Assembly (NCBI GenBank): GCA_963556695.1
Contig: CAUWAG010000010.1
Span: 3,410,001-3,474,000 of the forward strand
Length of the DNA: 64,000 nt
DNA from: Anthostomella pinea
Lineage: Eukaryota; Ascomycota; Sordariomycetes; Xylariales; Xylariaceae
Direction: 5' to 3'
The notes under the pieces are model-generated. The model was not told the origin of the DNA and ran no database searches. It worked only from the letters and a program-made list of their open reading frames with translations. A program made the position numbers and the translations under genes. Below, piece by piece: positions 23,101-36,628 of this stretch. The stretch's first letter is position 1, and each line of letters opens with the position of its first letter.

Positions 23101-26100
23101 AAGAAATCGGGAGGCCTATCGCTAGATGCCAAACGCTTGCCTCGATGAGAGATTGCTGAATCGGCAGTCTCCCATGCGAGTCACCTCTTGAACCATTGAT
23201 GAGCTCGTCCCATTAGCCAATGTTGTCCTGTTACTGAGTCTGCTTTCTGACAGGTCATGGAATGGGAGCCGGCGCGCCGTGTTGTGCGGCCCGACGACGG
23301 CATGCAGATCCGCCGAATCTCTCATCTCGCCAGAGACTTCCAGGTCGTTTGCAGCCCAATCCATCTTATGAGGCAAGGAGGGTCGTAGGGGATGTGGCAG
23401 CATGGGGGTCGTGTCGTGAGTACGCGCATGACGACTCAGGCGAGGATTCAGCCTCCATTACCAATAGTCTGGGTCCTGGTAACGCTAGACTTGCAGGAGG
23501 CGCAGCCTTATTGGCATCTCGTGGCTGCCGGGCGATGATAGGACGATGATGCTAACATCTGCAGCCTCGTATCGCATCCGTGTGCCTGGTGGTCGGTCGA
23601 CTAGGCACGTTTGTCGACAGTCGAACAAGATGCATCTGAGACAATCCAGGGTTCCCGTTTGATCTTGTACCACAATGGTATCTGATAAATTCGTAATGAC
23701 GAACTGCAGTGCTGAGGTAGCTGCATGTTTCACGCGCAGCCCCGTTATTGAAACTTATTTCCAACGTTACATGGCCGAAACAATCACGGAACGAAAGGGA
23801 ATTAATTGAACCCACCTTCGTCACCTTGAGATCACCATCACCCATGTCGACAGCCGTTCGCTTAACGGCCTTGGAGGATCGGGGCCCCTGTCAAGAATTC
23901 CCCGTCGCCGTCTGCGGACGCAGAGAAGGGGAGAGGGCGGAAATAATAGGTCACACAATGCCAAGGAGATCATCCAGCTCTGTGGCAACGTCGCAGTGAC
24001 ACCATGTCGCAATCCCCTGAGAATGACATGCCCTGTTTCTCCCCTGGTCGGGCTGCTCCCTGGCGCGCGTCAGCCCTTCTCAGCCCGTGGACGCTTGACC
24101 CAGGTCGGAAGTATGGGGTAGCACCCAGATGGACTGGACCAGGTTTTCCGTGACAGCGGAGCCACCGGGCTGCCCACCCAAAGCGTCGGGTTCGATCATC
24201 CTGTAGGCGCGCCACTCAGCGCTCACTCTCTTGATACGCGCCCGTCTCATGCACTTTGCACTGTTCACCAGTCATCCGCAGCCTCGGGGCCCCAGGTCCT
24301 CAGGCGGGCGCATCTGCGGCCCATCCCCAGGAAGCGATCTTGTCAGACAGCGATTTGTGGGTGCCACGCCTCTCTGCGAGATACACGGCAGCACCCAAAT
24401 CGGTAAACCTCCGAGATCGACAGCGTACGAGGCGAACCAGCCAATCAATACCAGCTTCCGGCCGCAAATGGTAATTTCTCAGCGTTGCTCTCCAGTGACG
24501 ACTTTATTGAGGCCTCTCGCGAATCGTCCTGCCAAGACCGATACAGTACTGACACGATCAAGAATGAGAGTCGCACAGAGGCGTCGTGGCCACAGGCAGG
24601 TAGGTATTTTTGGCAGACTATGCACGGTTACTTTTGCAATCTGAAGGGATCCGAAAGGTGCGCATGGTATCGGGGAACCGGGGCAGGTGCGCCCTGTCCT
24701 GTCAGCTTGGTTCCAGCCACGAGCTTGTTATTGCTATGTGTGCCTGGAGTAGCATCGTGGCGGTAGGATGAGGACAGTACTTTTATCCACCAAGCCACTT
24801 CGACTGCTGCCGACAGCGGGAAGTGCCGGACCGGTCGAAGCTGTCGCAGGGTACAGTTGCTGTCAGGACCAATGCATGCATTGGAGCTGTGATAAAGCTG
24901 TGAAGCTGCGTTGTGTGTGTGGGGTGCATAGTCATGAAATCCATCAGCAGGAACGGAGAAACAGAGATCAATATGCCAGATCTATTATGGGGCATCCGTG
25001 TTCCCAGAGCCTTGGTTCGCACAAGAATACGTGCAGTAGTTCGCCTCGATCCCAGGAACCTCGTCAATATTGTGGAGGCCGGCAAACGTACACCTTTGTG
25101 CTTCTGTCGGCCCTTTGGGTAGTTGGGCATCAAGGTGATTGGCGTAGGTCGCATCGTGAGTCCTAGACGCGTCAGTACGTACCTCGCATCAGGGATGTGA
25201 ACTCGCAGCATCTTGCGTGGCTTCTGGAAGCTGAGCCGGTACCGCCCTCCCCGGACTCCCGGTTGCATGATCCATGATCCCCCTAGGTATCAATGTGTTT
25301 AGAACGTGAGGGTCGCCGTTGATGCCCAACAATGGCGGTGGCAGAGGGTGAGACTTCGTGGAGAGAGATAGATGATGGATCAGCCTTTGGGGAGAATTGG
25401 AGAATTGGAGAATTGTAATTGTAAGTGCGATGCCCAATTGGAAGGAACCTCCTGAGTCCTGCCAGCCCTGCCTGCCCCCTTTCGCAAATGCCGGTGCCGA
25501 TCTGACGGCGGATCGCCCATTCGCCAATTGGGCAGTAACAGACGCGCCCAATCAACGCCACGCCCAACGCCTGGTTCCAACTATTCCAAGTACGGTATCC
25601 CATAGTATCAACATCAAGTGATTCTGCCTCGTATCGTCTTTGTATACACAAGTCAATTCAGGTTGACTGATGTACTAAAGGTGGTACAATGCCCCTGTCA
25701 CGCAGCCGCCAGGGCTGGTGCCTCCAATATGTATCTATGTACATGGCCGATCCTCTTGACAGCAGAGGACCGGCACGGCAAGAAAACAAGCTCGTGAGAG
25801 CATAGCTGCCTTTCTTGCCCTCTATGTTCCGTTTGGTCCTTTCCCGTCGGGTTCCAGGGTATCCTCAAAACCATTCGTACAGCCGTACGCCTCCACTCTA
25901 TAGTACCAGCATCCCTGCCTTTCCCCCTGTGCCATGTCGTGTCTTGCCTCGTGTACCATTCGTCAGTAGATCCACCCCAGGAATGGCTCAGTACCGATTG
26001 CAGCCGCAGGCTGCGTCGACCGGTCAGAGACTCAGATGCAATGACAGTGACATACTGCCACACAGACGAATGGTAGGATTCCTGCCTCGCGCGGCCAAGC

Positions 26101-26355
26101 CAAGCTGCAATGCGGTGCCACCACTTCATGCTCCCTTTTCTGCATTCCCTGATCCCCGCGAATGCCTTCCAGTTTAGGAGTGACAGAATGCGGAGGAAGA
26201 ACTCGCGTGGAAAGAAGATGGGAATCGTAGCCTGGTAACACACAGAACCATCATGCCCTAATGAAACGCCCTGCCATGTGTATAATTACAATCCATTGAT
26301 GCCTACCGTCAGGCATTCCGTGATCCGCCCAGTGAGAGGCTACGGACAATATCCT
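20134..26355. other. 6.2-kb gene-poor stretch
   Basis: No gene is supported. Two open frames are slightly protein-like but unassigned. Minus 21536-21348 begins after a TTTAG acceptor-like site, includes VHPFVNSHKVDMNTPATCQS, and ends at a GTACGT donor-like site. Minus 23403-23122 includes MDWAANDLEVSG. A (GCCA)6 microsatellite lies at 22756-22779. The region may hold non-coding RNA or diverged single-exon genes that cannot be told from sequence alone. Confidence 0.5.
22756..22779. repeat. (GCCA)6 microsatellite
   Basis: Six GCCA units in tandem in non-coding DNA. Confidence 0.9.
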
Positions 26356-27890
26356 CTAGCGGGACATGTGATGAAGGGGTCGCTGGCTGGATCCCGCCGC
26401 ACTCGCAAGAGAGGATCCTCTAGCACTGGCTCCGTCGCCATTCTCGTAGAGATCGATGCATTGTCCAATGACTAAAAAGAACGGTTAGCGAGGTCCGCAA
26501 GCGAGAACACCATAGGAAATCGCCTAGTGCGATGAAGACCTACTGTCAATGATCTGCTCTTCCCATACACCGTACTCGTAGTCGACAAGACCATGTCGCT
26601 CAATACCGTCACATAGACGTATGATCTCTTTGCCCATCTTCTTGAGGATATCTTCACTGATTAAGGTTTGACCCCGTTGCGGTGGCTGGCCTGATTCCAT
26701 GATGTCCTTTTGTCTCTGGAACAGGGCAAGCCATGCGTGGTTGAAGTCGTGCCATAGCTTGATGCGATCGGGATGCAGAGCTGGGTTGTCTCCAGCAAGG
26801 CCTATAATGCTTTATTAGTCACAAACGACGCCGATGCTTCTGAGTAGTAGATACTGACCAAGTTCCACAACCTTCGAGAGAAGCCACTCGGACACGTTCA
26901 GCAGTGATTCGCTTGCCGACTGCAGCACGCCGCTCCGGATGTTGGTAAAGATCTCCTTGAGCGCTGACTGGTACTGCTCGTAAGCCTCGCCCATCTCTGC
27001 CGATGCTGAATAGTCCTGCTCCTCCACGACCTGCTCGGGCGCGCTTGCCTGTGTCTGTGCCATGCCGCTCATTGATGTCATTCCACCGGGGTAGTTCTGG
27101 AGCATCGCGCGCTGCTGGTCCGCCGGGCTCTGTTGATATACCTGCGTCGAGCTCGAGGATCCCGCCTGGGGCTGCAGACCACTCGCCGCGGCTGCGTTGG
27201 TTGGCTCGGTCGGGAAATAAGGCGCGGCTACATCCGTTGGCATCATCGGCAGCGCTGCAGGCTGCCGCGACGGGAACTGTTGACTCGTATCGTAAACGGC
27301 GTTTTGTGCGCCCGTTGTGTACATCATCGACGGGTTGTACCCGCCGAAGCTCTGCGGCTGTCTGCTGTCCTGCCCATAATCGGGCTGCTGGTATGCCATT
27401 GTACTCTGCGACATGGCAGTGGAAAAGGCCGCCGCCGGCTCCTGGTAATAGCCACTGTACGCAGCCGTCCCGCCCAAGCCTCTAGCTGCCGTGGGAGATG
27501 TGTTGATTGGCGCAGGTCGGTACCTGTCAGGCGCACTCGCGCCATACGACCTCCTCTGCGCATTGGGATCGTTGACTGCGTATCTAGGGTTGGATGTAGC
27601 ACCGATGGGCGCTTCATGCTGCCTCCGCCGCGCGTTGTCGTCCATGCCCCGAGAAAGCGCGTCGCCAGATGCCTGAAACGGCGAGCCCAGCCGATGCGAC
27701 CCCGGCAACGGAGCTGGATTGGAGTAGAGGATGGCCACTTTGCTTCGAGTCGGCCGTGTTGCAGCCGGCCTGCTAAAGTCACCTGAAGAACAAACGACGT
27801 ACAGGCGGCGGCAGGACGAAATATGGCGATGTAGTTACCCAAGTTGAAGTTGGGTGGCAGGTTACGCGAGGCCGGGTAGATGGTTGCTTG
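26356..27890 (-). CDS. Conserved fungal protein of unknown function (5' end unresolved)
   Basis: Minus-strand exons are about 27890-27839 (start unresolved), 27782-26859, 26801-26544 and 26471-26356. Introns have GTAACT..CAG, GTCAGT..TAG and GTAGGT..TAG ends, and all joints keep frame. The N-terminal two thirds is disordered (Gln/Ser/Ala/Tyr-rich, with SNPAPLPGSHRLGSPFQASG near its start). The C-terminal part is a helical domain with YEQYQSALKEIFTNIRSG, SLLNVSEWLLSKVVELG, HPDRIKLWHDFNHAWLALFQ and EIIRLCDGIERHGLVDYEYG, ending IDLYENGDG..LHHMSR. I do not recognise a named family, but the ordered C-terminus and clean splicing make it a real gene. Upstream of 27839 the frame is open without an ATG to beyond 28000, so the first exon is probably further upstream. 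Confidence 0.7.
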
Positions 27891-30800
27891 GGATTCCCGG
27901 ACACAGGGAAGACCGTCGGCCGATATAAAGTAAGAAAGGGTTTGCTTGTTTACGAAGCCGTCCCAGGCGATGATCGGACGAAGATCCCAGCGAGTAGATC
28001 CTGAAGATGACGCAACGCAGGATATCCGCAAGCGGCTCAGGTTGTGTACGAGTCCAGTTTGTCGGGGGTGGTGTGTTTGCGTGCTTGTTTGTGTGTAGGG
28101 AAGACGGCAGGACGAACATCAGAGCTTGTCAGGGAAGGGTCGACTATGTAAAGTAGATGTCCAAAGTGTGAATGCCGAAGGGGCCTCGATGTCGATACCA
28201 GGCAGCTATATGTAAGGTGCACGCTACCATATGTTAGCTATATGGAGAGGTAGGGATGACGATGCCCCCGAGGTTTTCAACTTTTTGGCTTCGCCTTTAG
28301 ATCTGCCCACAAAAACCCTGGGTGGGTAGGCTGGCACGCTGGTGCACCGCGTAGCTGACTTGTCAACGGTTGTCACTCTTTGTACTGGGAGAATCCCGGT
28401 GCCGCTGTGGTGGGCTTCGAGCGCAACAAGCAGTGACCCTGTCGACCTCTGAGGAAAGCAAGCCACACTAGAGCGCGGTCGAAGTGGGAGCTCCTCACTG
28501 GGCTTCGTACCGAATCACCGATCCGTATAGACTCTTGCTGGAGTGGCGTTCCTTTCCCGAAGAATGCGATTTGGAGAGACAGCTAGATGACTCCGGGCAG
28601 AGCGAGTGGGACTTGGGTTCGGACTGAATCTAGTTCTACAACGAGAGACAGGGTAATAACAAGGACTGTGATGGGTCGACGACGGCTAGGTGAACTACGT
28701 CGCGGAGCTACGCCAGGAACAGGTGCACAGTAATGGTGATGGTGATGGTAGTGGTTGCAGATATCGGAGGATTTTAGGTCGTCGGGGAATTTTCTACGTA
28801 GCTGAGTGGACCGGAGTCGACGAGGTACTTTGGGCCATGATATATTATTATTAGGTGAAGGGGCCAGGTCGAAGAGGACTTGCCACTTGGTGGGTGTGGA
28901 GACGCAGCTAGATTCCAAGGTGAGATAGATGGAGGTTTCGACGTCTCTCGCACGCGCCGCTTTGCTTTTACTAATTAGAGCTGTGGGTAGCACACGAGCA
29001 AAGGACGACGGGGACGACGGGGACGACGGGGACGACGGTCATCGAGGGTCACGAGGGAGACGAGCCCAATACAGCATACATCATACTGCGCAGGTACCCA
29101 AACATAGGCTCGTAATATCAGCAACGCCGAGCGGACGGAAAGTAGATGGAGCTAGATGGAGCCCAGCTGGGGCTGGGTAGACCAGCATGACAAGCTGGTT
29201 GCGACAGGGTGGCCGAGATCTGCGCACAGGTAACGGGGAGCGGGTCCACGTCTCCCATATCCCACGCCTTGGGCGTGCTTGTAGAAGACGCCGCAGATCA
29301 GGCAGTATGTGTCGACCTCAGGTTGGGTGATGATGGATCATGGTGTATCGCGCTGCAGTGCCGAGGAGGCTTGACTTGCGCTGTAGGGCGGAAGAACCTA
29401 TTGGGGTGTGTGCGGGACCCAGGGTCTGGAGAGTCGCATGGGTGAACAAGGGAACATCCAGAATGTATGCGAATTGGGGCTGTGGCTGTGAGAATACGAC
29501 GAAGAGAACATGGAAGGCACGCAGACGACAAGGTACGGGATGCACCGTCACGCAGCTGAGGCCCTGGCGAGGACAGGCACGCCGCACGACCCCCGGTGCA
29601 GATCGGCTCATTGCGGAATGCTGTACCGGAGTAGAACAAAAGTCGCGAACGATGAAGCTCTAACCCCTGTTGTGCGAGAGATCTCCTGTGAGATCAATTC
29701 GCAGGGTGGCAGCCGGGTGCAGCAGGGTGGCAGACGTCAAATGGGGATGATGAAACCTGCGTCCAGGTACCAATCGATATGTGCTGAGTGACACCAGGGC
29801 TGAGTAGATTGCTTCTTGCTTCTTGCTTGCGCAGGGTCGTGTCTCGTGGTTGGGCAATATTCGCGTGGTTGGCTGTGCTTGCTTGGCTGGTTTGCAAAGC
29901 CGGACCCCGTCGAAACATTGGAAATATGTGAGAATCTGGTTTTTCGGTTTCTCCAGATGGATCAATTGGTTGGTGTTTCTTTCTGGATGGCTGTTTGAAG
30001 ATCAGGAGGTGGGGGTGCAGATGGAACCTTGTGAAGATGGTCAGGCTGTCGGGATGTCAGGATGGTGTCGGCGAAGCTAATAAAAGGCACCAGGGTTCAC
30101 CACCCTGGCAGCTGGACAGGCAGGGAGTTAAATCTTCAATTGGGAACCCGACGACAACTCGAGGTGGTCACTGGTAGGGCAAGTGGCAAACAGCCAGTTG
30201 ATTGGCAGCTGCCTTCGAAATACCATGATGTGCAGGTGCAGGTGGTTCCTCCCATCCATGGATGTGAAGCCGTGCCTTCCGTACGTAGGCCTATCCGTAC
30301 GTAAGCTACCTGTAGCTACATGCTAGCTAGGTAGGTATGATGCATACAGGTCCCGTTATAATGTTGACGACCCAGCTCCAAGGTTCTCTTGCCTCTGTAA
30401 GTATCATATGTGCTTACATCAGCCCGGTGTTGAAGACTGACGGGCAACCTTCAGCATCAGCTTCCTGTCCGTGGTTCCCCGTTCCGCTCACTGCCCATCT
30501 AGCAACCTTCCTACTAGTATTGTGACATCCCGGTTGCCTCCAATTGCCAAGTGGTGCTGTCAATTCATGTCAGAGAAGAACGCAAAAACGACTCAACTCG
30601 AAAGTAGGTTCTCAATTGGAAACATGGTCGAGAGCTCAACCCGGAAGAGGAAAGGCTCAGGTTCTGGCACCGAAAGCTTCAACTTCTGCGAGCCCCGCCG
30701 TCGGTCTCTCACTCTCGCATGGCATGGCGCAACTCAATTGTCGTCAAAGACGAACAACGAATGCTGATTCGATCTGGGGAGAATCCAACTGCCTGCTAGC

Positions 30801-32640
30801 CTGAGCTAGTCGGCGCATCGAAACAGACTAGGAAGCCGACGAAGTTTTTTTCCCAGCGGCTTCGCAACGGTCATTGGTGGGTGGAGGATGCCACTACACG
30901 ACATCTTTTTTTAATTTTTCTTTAGAACGCTCCTTGCAGCTTCGCCCTAGAAGCCGAGACCATTCTTGGGGTCAGCTGAGCAGAGCCGTACTCTCCTCGC
31001 CCCCTCGAAACTGATGGTGCCCAACGCGACGAGCCCATTGCCCTCTGCGGCCTTGTTTGCGATCACTGATCAGCACCGCGCGATCTGAGCGTGCGGGAGA
31101 TTTGCGCGCAACGGCCGGGGGAGCCCAAAACAGACCCCAAATGACCAAATGACGGGGGAGTACCTCGGAAGTACCTGATCCATCGGCCGCCGCAATCGCC
31201 GAAGCAGGTACTGGGGCAGTCATGGAGCCAGGAACAGGCTTTGAGTGAGGCAGAACTTTGCTAGCAGTGATCAAAAGGATCCTTGAACCATGTCGTTGGG
31301 GATGAAAAATGCTGCCAGGGGCAAACTCGGATTGAGATGTCGTCAAATACCGACCAGGGGCATGTCTGACCTTGTCCCGGATTGGACGGGGGTTTTGCAG
31401 CAATCGACGTCCACTCATCTCTCAGATCTGTCCTCCCCGCGGCCCAGCGGCCAGGTACAGAATACAAACAGGGTACCTGCAGTCTGCAGACTGCATCCCG
31501 CTGCTGCTGTCACGACGCCGGACGGGATATCTGTGCGAGCATCGACACTTGGATCTCGAGCATCTACATCCACGCGACTCGGCGAACCCATACAGCATAC
31601 TCTCTCATGCGCTTGAGGCCTACTGGTACTTATTCAGCACACATGTGTGGTCAAACCCAGCTGCAAATCGTACTGCAGGAGAGCTGCATCTCCCAGTCGT
31701 TCTTCCGGTCGGTCGACTTGAAGTCGAAACAAGTAAATGGTACCTACTTCTCCAGAAGTGAGTCCCCCGCCCTCCGGCATTGCATGTGGTCACAACCAAT
31801 GGTTCTTTGCCCCGATAATGCAGAGAATGCAGGTTGCAGATTGCAGATTGATGTCTTGCTGCAATCACACCATGTATTGAGAGAGGTACGTTTCACCTGT
31901 GAAGGGTCCACACCGAACAGTGAAGCTTCAGGGACCACCAAATGGACACAACGTCAGCTCTAGTAAACCGAGGACAAATAGCCGCTCTGAGCGCGCAGTT
32001 CGCGATTGCAACAACACCTACAAAGTCCTTCATGAGACATCAGCGCCAAGCCCAGGAGGGACATCTGGTATAAGAGATTCCAAGAACCATGAGGCCTGAG
32101 GTTGTTGACCGTCACGTAATGGGCCAATGGCGGCTAGAATCACACGGTCGAGTATCGAGTATTTGTGCTATATCCCACAAACTTGTTGTCTGTGGCGGGC
32201 AAACTGCGGCTCAATCGCGCACAAGAAAGCGGCTTCGGATTGTCCCACATGCTGGAGTACTACATATGCGTATGCGTATGTACATGTAGTTATGGCCCGG
32301 TCTGCTGCGAGGCTACACACGCTCGGTAGTAACCCGACCTTCGCTCCCGGTTTGCCCTTTTCTCTCCTTGTCTGACGGTCTGAGTTGAGGAAAAGTTGAC
32401 AAATATTGATTGACTGCTGTGTGTCCGCCGATCTCAGCCTCGTCAGGGGTGGTGAACGTTGATCAACTGAGTGAGGCTGCCTGGTAACCTGGTTTCCCCA
32501 CAGATGATGATGTGCTGCCGTCCAGCCGTCTCGCAGCTTGAGTCTTCGGGCTTCACCGATTCCTTGTTCCTGTGCGCGACAGAGTGTCAGTGATCCACTT
32601 CAAATCCGCGTACACCCCCCTAGAATATTGAGCTGGCACG
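27891..32640. other. 4.7-kb stretch without a supported gene
   Basis: It probably holds the promoter of the preceding gene near 27.9-28.2 kb. Many short frames exist on both strands with no domain or splice logic. A 9-bp tandem repeat lies at 29004-29038. Near 30290-30335 there is a run of nested short palindromes (CCGTACGTA twice, AGCTACCTGTAGCT, GCTAGCTAGGTAGG). Confidence 0.5.
29004..29038. repeat. 9-bp tandem repeat (GACGACGGG)
   Basis: Three full copies and a nearly complete fourth, in non-coding DNA. Confidence 0.9.
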
Positions 32641-32815
32641 CGGCGACGACAAAAGTACGTTTTTTAAAGTTGTCATTACCGTTATAACGTCGCATATATC
32701 CATGGAGGTATGTACTAATAGCCCTAAGCTATAGCTATTAGCACATGTTTGGATTGATGTTTGCGACGTTGATTTGGGAACGTAATGATTGCAAACCGTA
32801 CTTTTGTCGTTGCGG
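32641..32815. mobile_element. Fold-back, MITE-like element, about 175 bp
   Basis: The ends are inverted: GACAAAAGTACG near 32647 and CGTACTTTTGTC near 32797-32808. Inner segments are also inverted: GTCATTACCGTTATAACGTCGCA (32670 on) pairs with TGCGACGTT..AACGTAATGAT (32763-32789), and CTAATAGC pairs with GCTATTAG at the centre. The whole unit can fold into one long imperfect hairpin. It has no coding capacity. It adjoins an AT-rich block. I see no clear target-site duplication. Confidence 0.6.
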
Positions 32816-33140
32816 TCGTTATGTTCTACGTGAGGGGTAATAATATGATATATTTAAATATAATATATTATAACGTAGCGAATATAAGTCGTAGTTTTAA
32901 AATAAACCATACTTTAAAAGCTAATTTCCAACCCGTATCTTCTAAGAAATAGCATAAAAGGTAATTAAACTACCCTAACTCTATTCCAAACTATCTACTA
33001 GTATACTATTAGGTTTTATATTTAAAATTTATGTAAAAAAACTTATTATCTTCTTTACTTAAATCTATATATTTTATACATATAAAACTTTTTTATATCT
33101 TTCAAGCTGGTTGTATTATGGCTTGTTTTCTTAAAAAACG
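32816..33140. other. AT-rich block
   Basis: This stretch is very AT-rich (poly-A/T and TATA-like words) compared with its surroundings. It resembles DNA altered by repeat-induced point mutation, with an unrecognisable source. Confidence 0.5.
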
Positions 33141-35167
33141 ACTTTAAAAAGATTTGGGGGTATACGGCGATTTGAAGTGGATCCGCGCTAGTGTGACACT
33201 CTGCTTGCAAACGACAGTAGACCAGCAGTACTCTGTTAGTATAAACCAAATTCTGCACCATGACCGTGTTGTGTCTTCACAATAATCAATCTGTCGGGAA
33301 TGGCGGATCGCAGCTGTTGCCAACATTGGAAGGGTCGATATCAGCAGGCAGGCATACTCTGTTTCGGCTCGGACTGTCCCGAAACCACCTGCGCAGAACA
33401 GTTTCATGCAAGCTGCGCGCTCGCGACAAGGTCTCTTTACAGTATTCAAATCGCCCCCATCAAGTCATCAGCCTACGCTATTAGTTATCACCTCCTTGCG
33501 TTGGATATCTGCCGCGTTGTTTTATATTCTCTCACGGGTCCGGTTCGTCTGTCGCAACTCCAACGGGCGCATTTCGTCATTCCGAATCGACCCAAAAATA
33601 AGAAGACTTTGGCGCCGATTAGCTTCCTTCCCATCAAGAACCCTATGACTACCTATGCTACCCTGCCCAAGGCCCCAAGGTCTCCCATGCTTCCTGAGAC
33701 GTCACACGGCATTTGGCTACTGGCGCGCCATCGCTTTTCACATTCCGCCCTGAAACGGCTAATAGGCCTTCTAGAAGGCTTCTTGAACGGCTGCCGCATG
33801 AGTTGAGCGAAGCTAGCAGGCATGTGGCGGTTTTTCTTTTTGTTTCTAAAAGAGGACGTTTCAAACGCGAATCCCCTTGCAGAGCGAGCCTTTCCCTTCG
33901 CAGCAAATTGCGGAATGAAACGGCTGAGCAAGCCACCTGGACGTCCTGAACAGGAACAACAGCAAGGGTCATTGTCTTTCAGATCCCTTCATCTTTCTAC
34001 CGCCATGGCCTCGGAAGCTTCAAGCTACTGCGTGTTCTATACCTAAAATAACCCACGGTATTGCAGCCTGCAGGAACAAGATCCAAATTGCGCCGCTACG
34101 CGTACCCGATGAGCGCTTCGCTGCCTGACAATCTCCCTGCTCCCTTGACGAGCAAGCAAGTCACCCTCACGTGAGTCGTACAGTCTTATTTGTTCAATTC
34201 TCATAACCTATGATGTGCTCGTAAGTCGTGACCCTACAATATATGAGATCGACCATCCATGTTCAAGATCGCAAGGTCGAGGGTCCGATACTCTTCCCCC
34301 TTCTCACCCTCGCTGCCACGTTGTCACCCGTCGGTTCCGGAATGTGGGCTGGTAAGGGATGAGGAATCATACTAGACTACCTACTACGTGATCAACACAC
34401 GACATCTCGCAACAGCGGTGCACCCAACACCGCGACTTGGGGATCGCAGGATGGGCTATCACTTCTCAAGTTCTCAGCCACGTTCTGTGGGGACTGGGAT
34501 ACTGCCTACACCACACAAAGTGGCCCCGAGAATCCACCCAATTTATCCAACTCCTCGGTAACCAGTGGAGTGACAGGACATTAGTTACACGATTGCCTCA
34601 GGACTGTTACGTTTACTATAGAAAAGAAAGCTCGAGGTAATGCATCACTAGACAATGCCGTATACTGTTATTAGGTTCATGCCCGCCAGTCTACATCCAC
34701 GCCCCTTGCTGGTCATTGCTCTGTCTGTCTGTAGAGGACAGATTGCGATGGACTCGGGGCTAGTCTTCCCTAACAAGATTACACCAACGTCAGCTGGCAC
34801 ACTTTCGACGGGCCTGCCGGCGAAGATCAGGCCACGCGCCGCTCCTAGCTCCTGACTTTCGAGCGCATCTGCCAATTCTGGAGACAGGTTATCTTGATGC
34901 CCCACGGTACCAAGTCACCGCTGCCAGCTTTCACGTTGTAGTCGAATCTTGGGATACGAAGTAGGTACATGTTGATACATTGACTTTGTACAGTAACAGT
35001 ATAGATGTTTCGCCACGGGGTCGCCAAGATGGACCCCCAGACTATATCGATCCGGCACTCTTGCCGAAAACGCTGACGGATGGCCGCATTCTAGAAGCCT
35101 GCGTAGAACACTTGGGACCGTCTCGTCTGTTTCATCAGAGACATGGTCATATTCCATCAGAGTTCTT
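33141..35167. other. Intergenic, nothing supported
   Basis: Several open frames up to 168 codons lack recognisable motifs, start context or splice sites. The last 200 bp is the 3' flank of the minus-strand ribosomal gene. Confidence 0.4.
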
Positions 35168-36189
35168 CTATCTCTTGACCCATGCGGGCATCTTTCTCGC
35201 CTTGACATGACCAGGCTTCTTCCTCTCCACCGTCCTCGGGTCTCGGGTGATGCAACCGGCTAGGTGGACAAATTAGACACATTTCCATAGCAAGCTTCAT
35301 CAGTGGGCAACTCTAGCTTACCTTTCCGGAGCGGCGTCTTCAATGCTGGCTCGTGAACCACCAGGGCTTTGGCGATGGCCATGGCGAGAGCCTCGGCCTG
35401 GCCGGTGGTGCCGCCTCCCTCCACCAGGGCCCATACGTTGTACTTGTCTATTCTATCCATGGACTTGAGGCCCCAGAGCGCACTCTCGCGGTCGTGAACC
35501 CGGCCGAACGCGTCGTTCAGGGTCTTCCCGTTGATGAGGACCTCGCCCATGCCCTCGACGAGCCAGGCCCGGGCGATCGACGACTTCCGCTTGCCCACGC
35601 CGTGCGAGCGGCCGAACCGGTCGACGGGCATGAGCTTGGGCGTGTTGAGGTAGATGTTGATGTCGCGCTTGAACGGCCGGATGCCCTGCTTGACCTCCTC
35701 GGGCATCAAGTCTGGGTGGATCTGGTGCAGCCGCTTGACCAGCCCGATGCAGGCCGCGTAGTCCCTCGCCTTGACCGCCTCGCCAATGGCCAGTCGGTAT
35801 TGCTCCTTCGTCTTCCACGCGACTCGCTCCGCCTGTCCCGGGGGCAGCGTCGGCAGCCGTCCGAACCGCCGCGCGAGGTCCTGCACCAGCACGAAGCTGT
35901 CGTTGAATTCGGGTTGCCGCGAGAAGTAGGAGGGCGAAACGGGCATGGGACGTGCGAATGTCACTTGCACGCCTTCAGTTCCGCCGCCGGGCGCGCCTGA
36001 GAGGGCCTCGAGGAGCGCCATGTCTCCGCCTGCTTGTCGGGGCGCTGTCGTTGTGAAGGTTCGTCTGGTGGTCGTGTGAGTGGTGCTAGTTGCTTTCGAT
36101 GCAGTCGAGACTGCTGGGGCTCGCCATTGCCTCGTCGCAGAGGCCCCGAGGTTTCTCAGACAACGGGACCCGTACCGGAGAGATGACAT
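35168..36189 (-). CDS. mrps9: Mitochondrial ribosomal protein uS9m (MRPS9)
   Basis: Minus-strand exons are 36189-35322 and 35259-35168, joined by a GTAAGC..TAG intron, giving 319 residues. The N-terminus is Arg/Ser/Thr-rich and free of acidic residues ([20 protein letters not shown]), a mitochondrial presequence. The S9 domain covers roughly residues 195-319 with [48 protein letters not shown] and the second-exon tail [20 protein letters not shown] ending WVKR. The basic C-terminus reaches the decoding site of the small subunit and depends wholly on splicing; reading through the intron would end at 35260 without it. It is divergent from the eEF1B-gamma gene. Confidence 0.94.
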
Positions 36190-36628
36190 TGTATCTATCG
36201 TGTCTTCGTCATGACCTTGTGTGGTGTCTCGTTTCGACGTGCTGGGGTGCTGGAGGCCGGGGCTCGTGATGGCTTATTGAAGTTTTCAGTGTTCACGCAA
36301 CACGGACCTAGCCCCCTAGCTCAACCCGGTGGAAGCTCCAGCTGCAGCCCGCCTGGGCCCTCGCGCTGCACTGCAGACGCACCTGCGGGCAATTGTGGCC
36401 GCAAGTAAGATCTTCCGTCAGCCGGCATGAACCCGTGCCACATGCAGGTACCTGTGTACCCGACCTTACCCTCGGGCACCACCTGCCCGCGCCAGCTGGA
36501 GCCCGACGTTGCCCCGCCTCCTCGCTTTCGAGAAAAAAAATTGCGTGAGTCAAGTTGGCCTTCGTGAAACGTTTCCGCTCCCAACCTTCCCATCTTTCAC
36601 TCATCCAACACCAGATTCTGCAGCAATC
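36190..36628. promoter_or_regulatory. Divergent intergenic region uS9m / eEF1B-gamma
   Basis: These 439 bp between the start codons of two translation genes must serve both. A poly-A tract (36532-36540) and a CT-rich leader (36570-36600) precede the elongation-factor start. Confidence 0.5.

Noticed and set aside
25698..26243. 181-codon minus-strand ORF
   Set aside because: Begins with a non-ATG codon and shows no recognisable motif or intron pattern.
33300..33806. 168-codon plus-strand ORF
   Set aside because: An early Cys cluster drew attention, but the rest has no protein character and no family pattern.
35353..36000. 215-codon plus-strand ORF over the uS9m gene
   Set aside because: Antisense shadow with no domain; the minus-strand uS9m frame explains the sequence.
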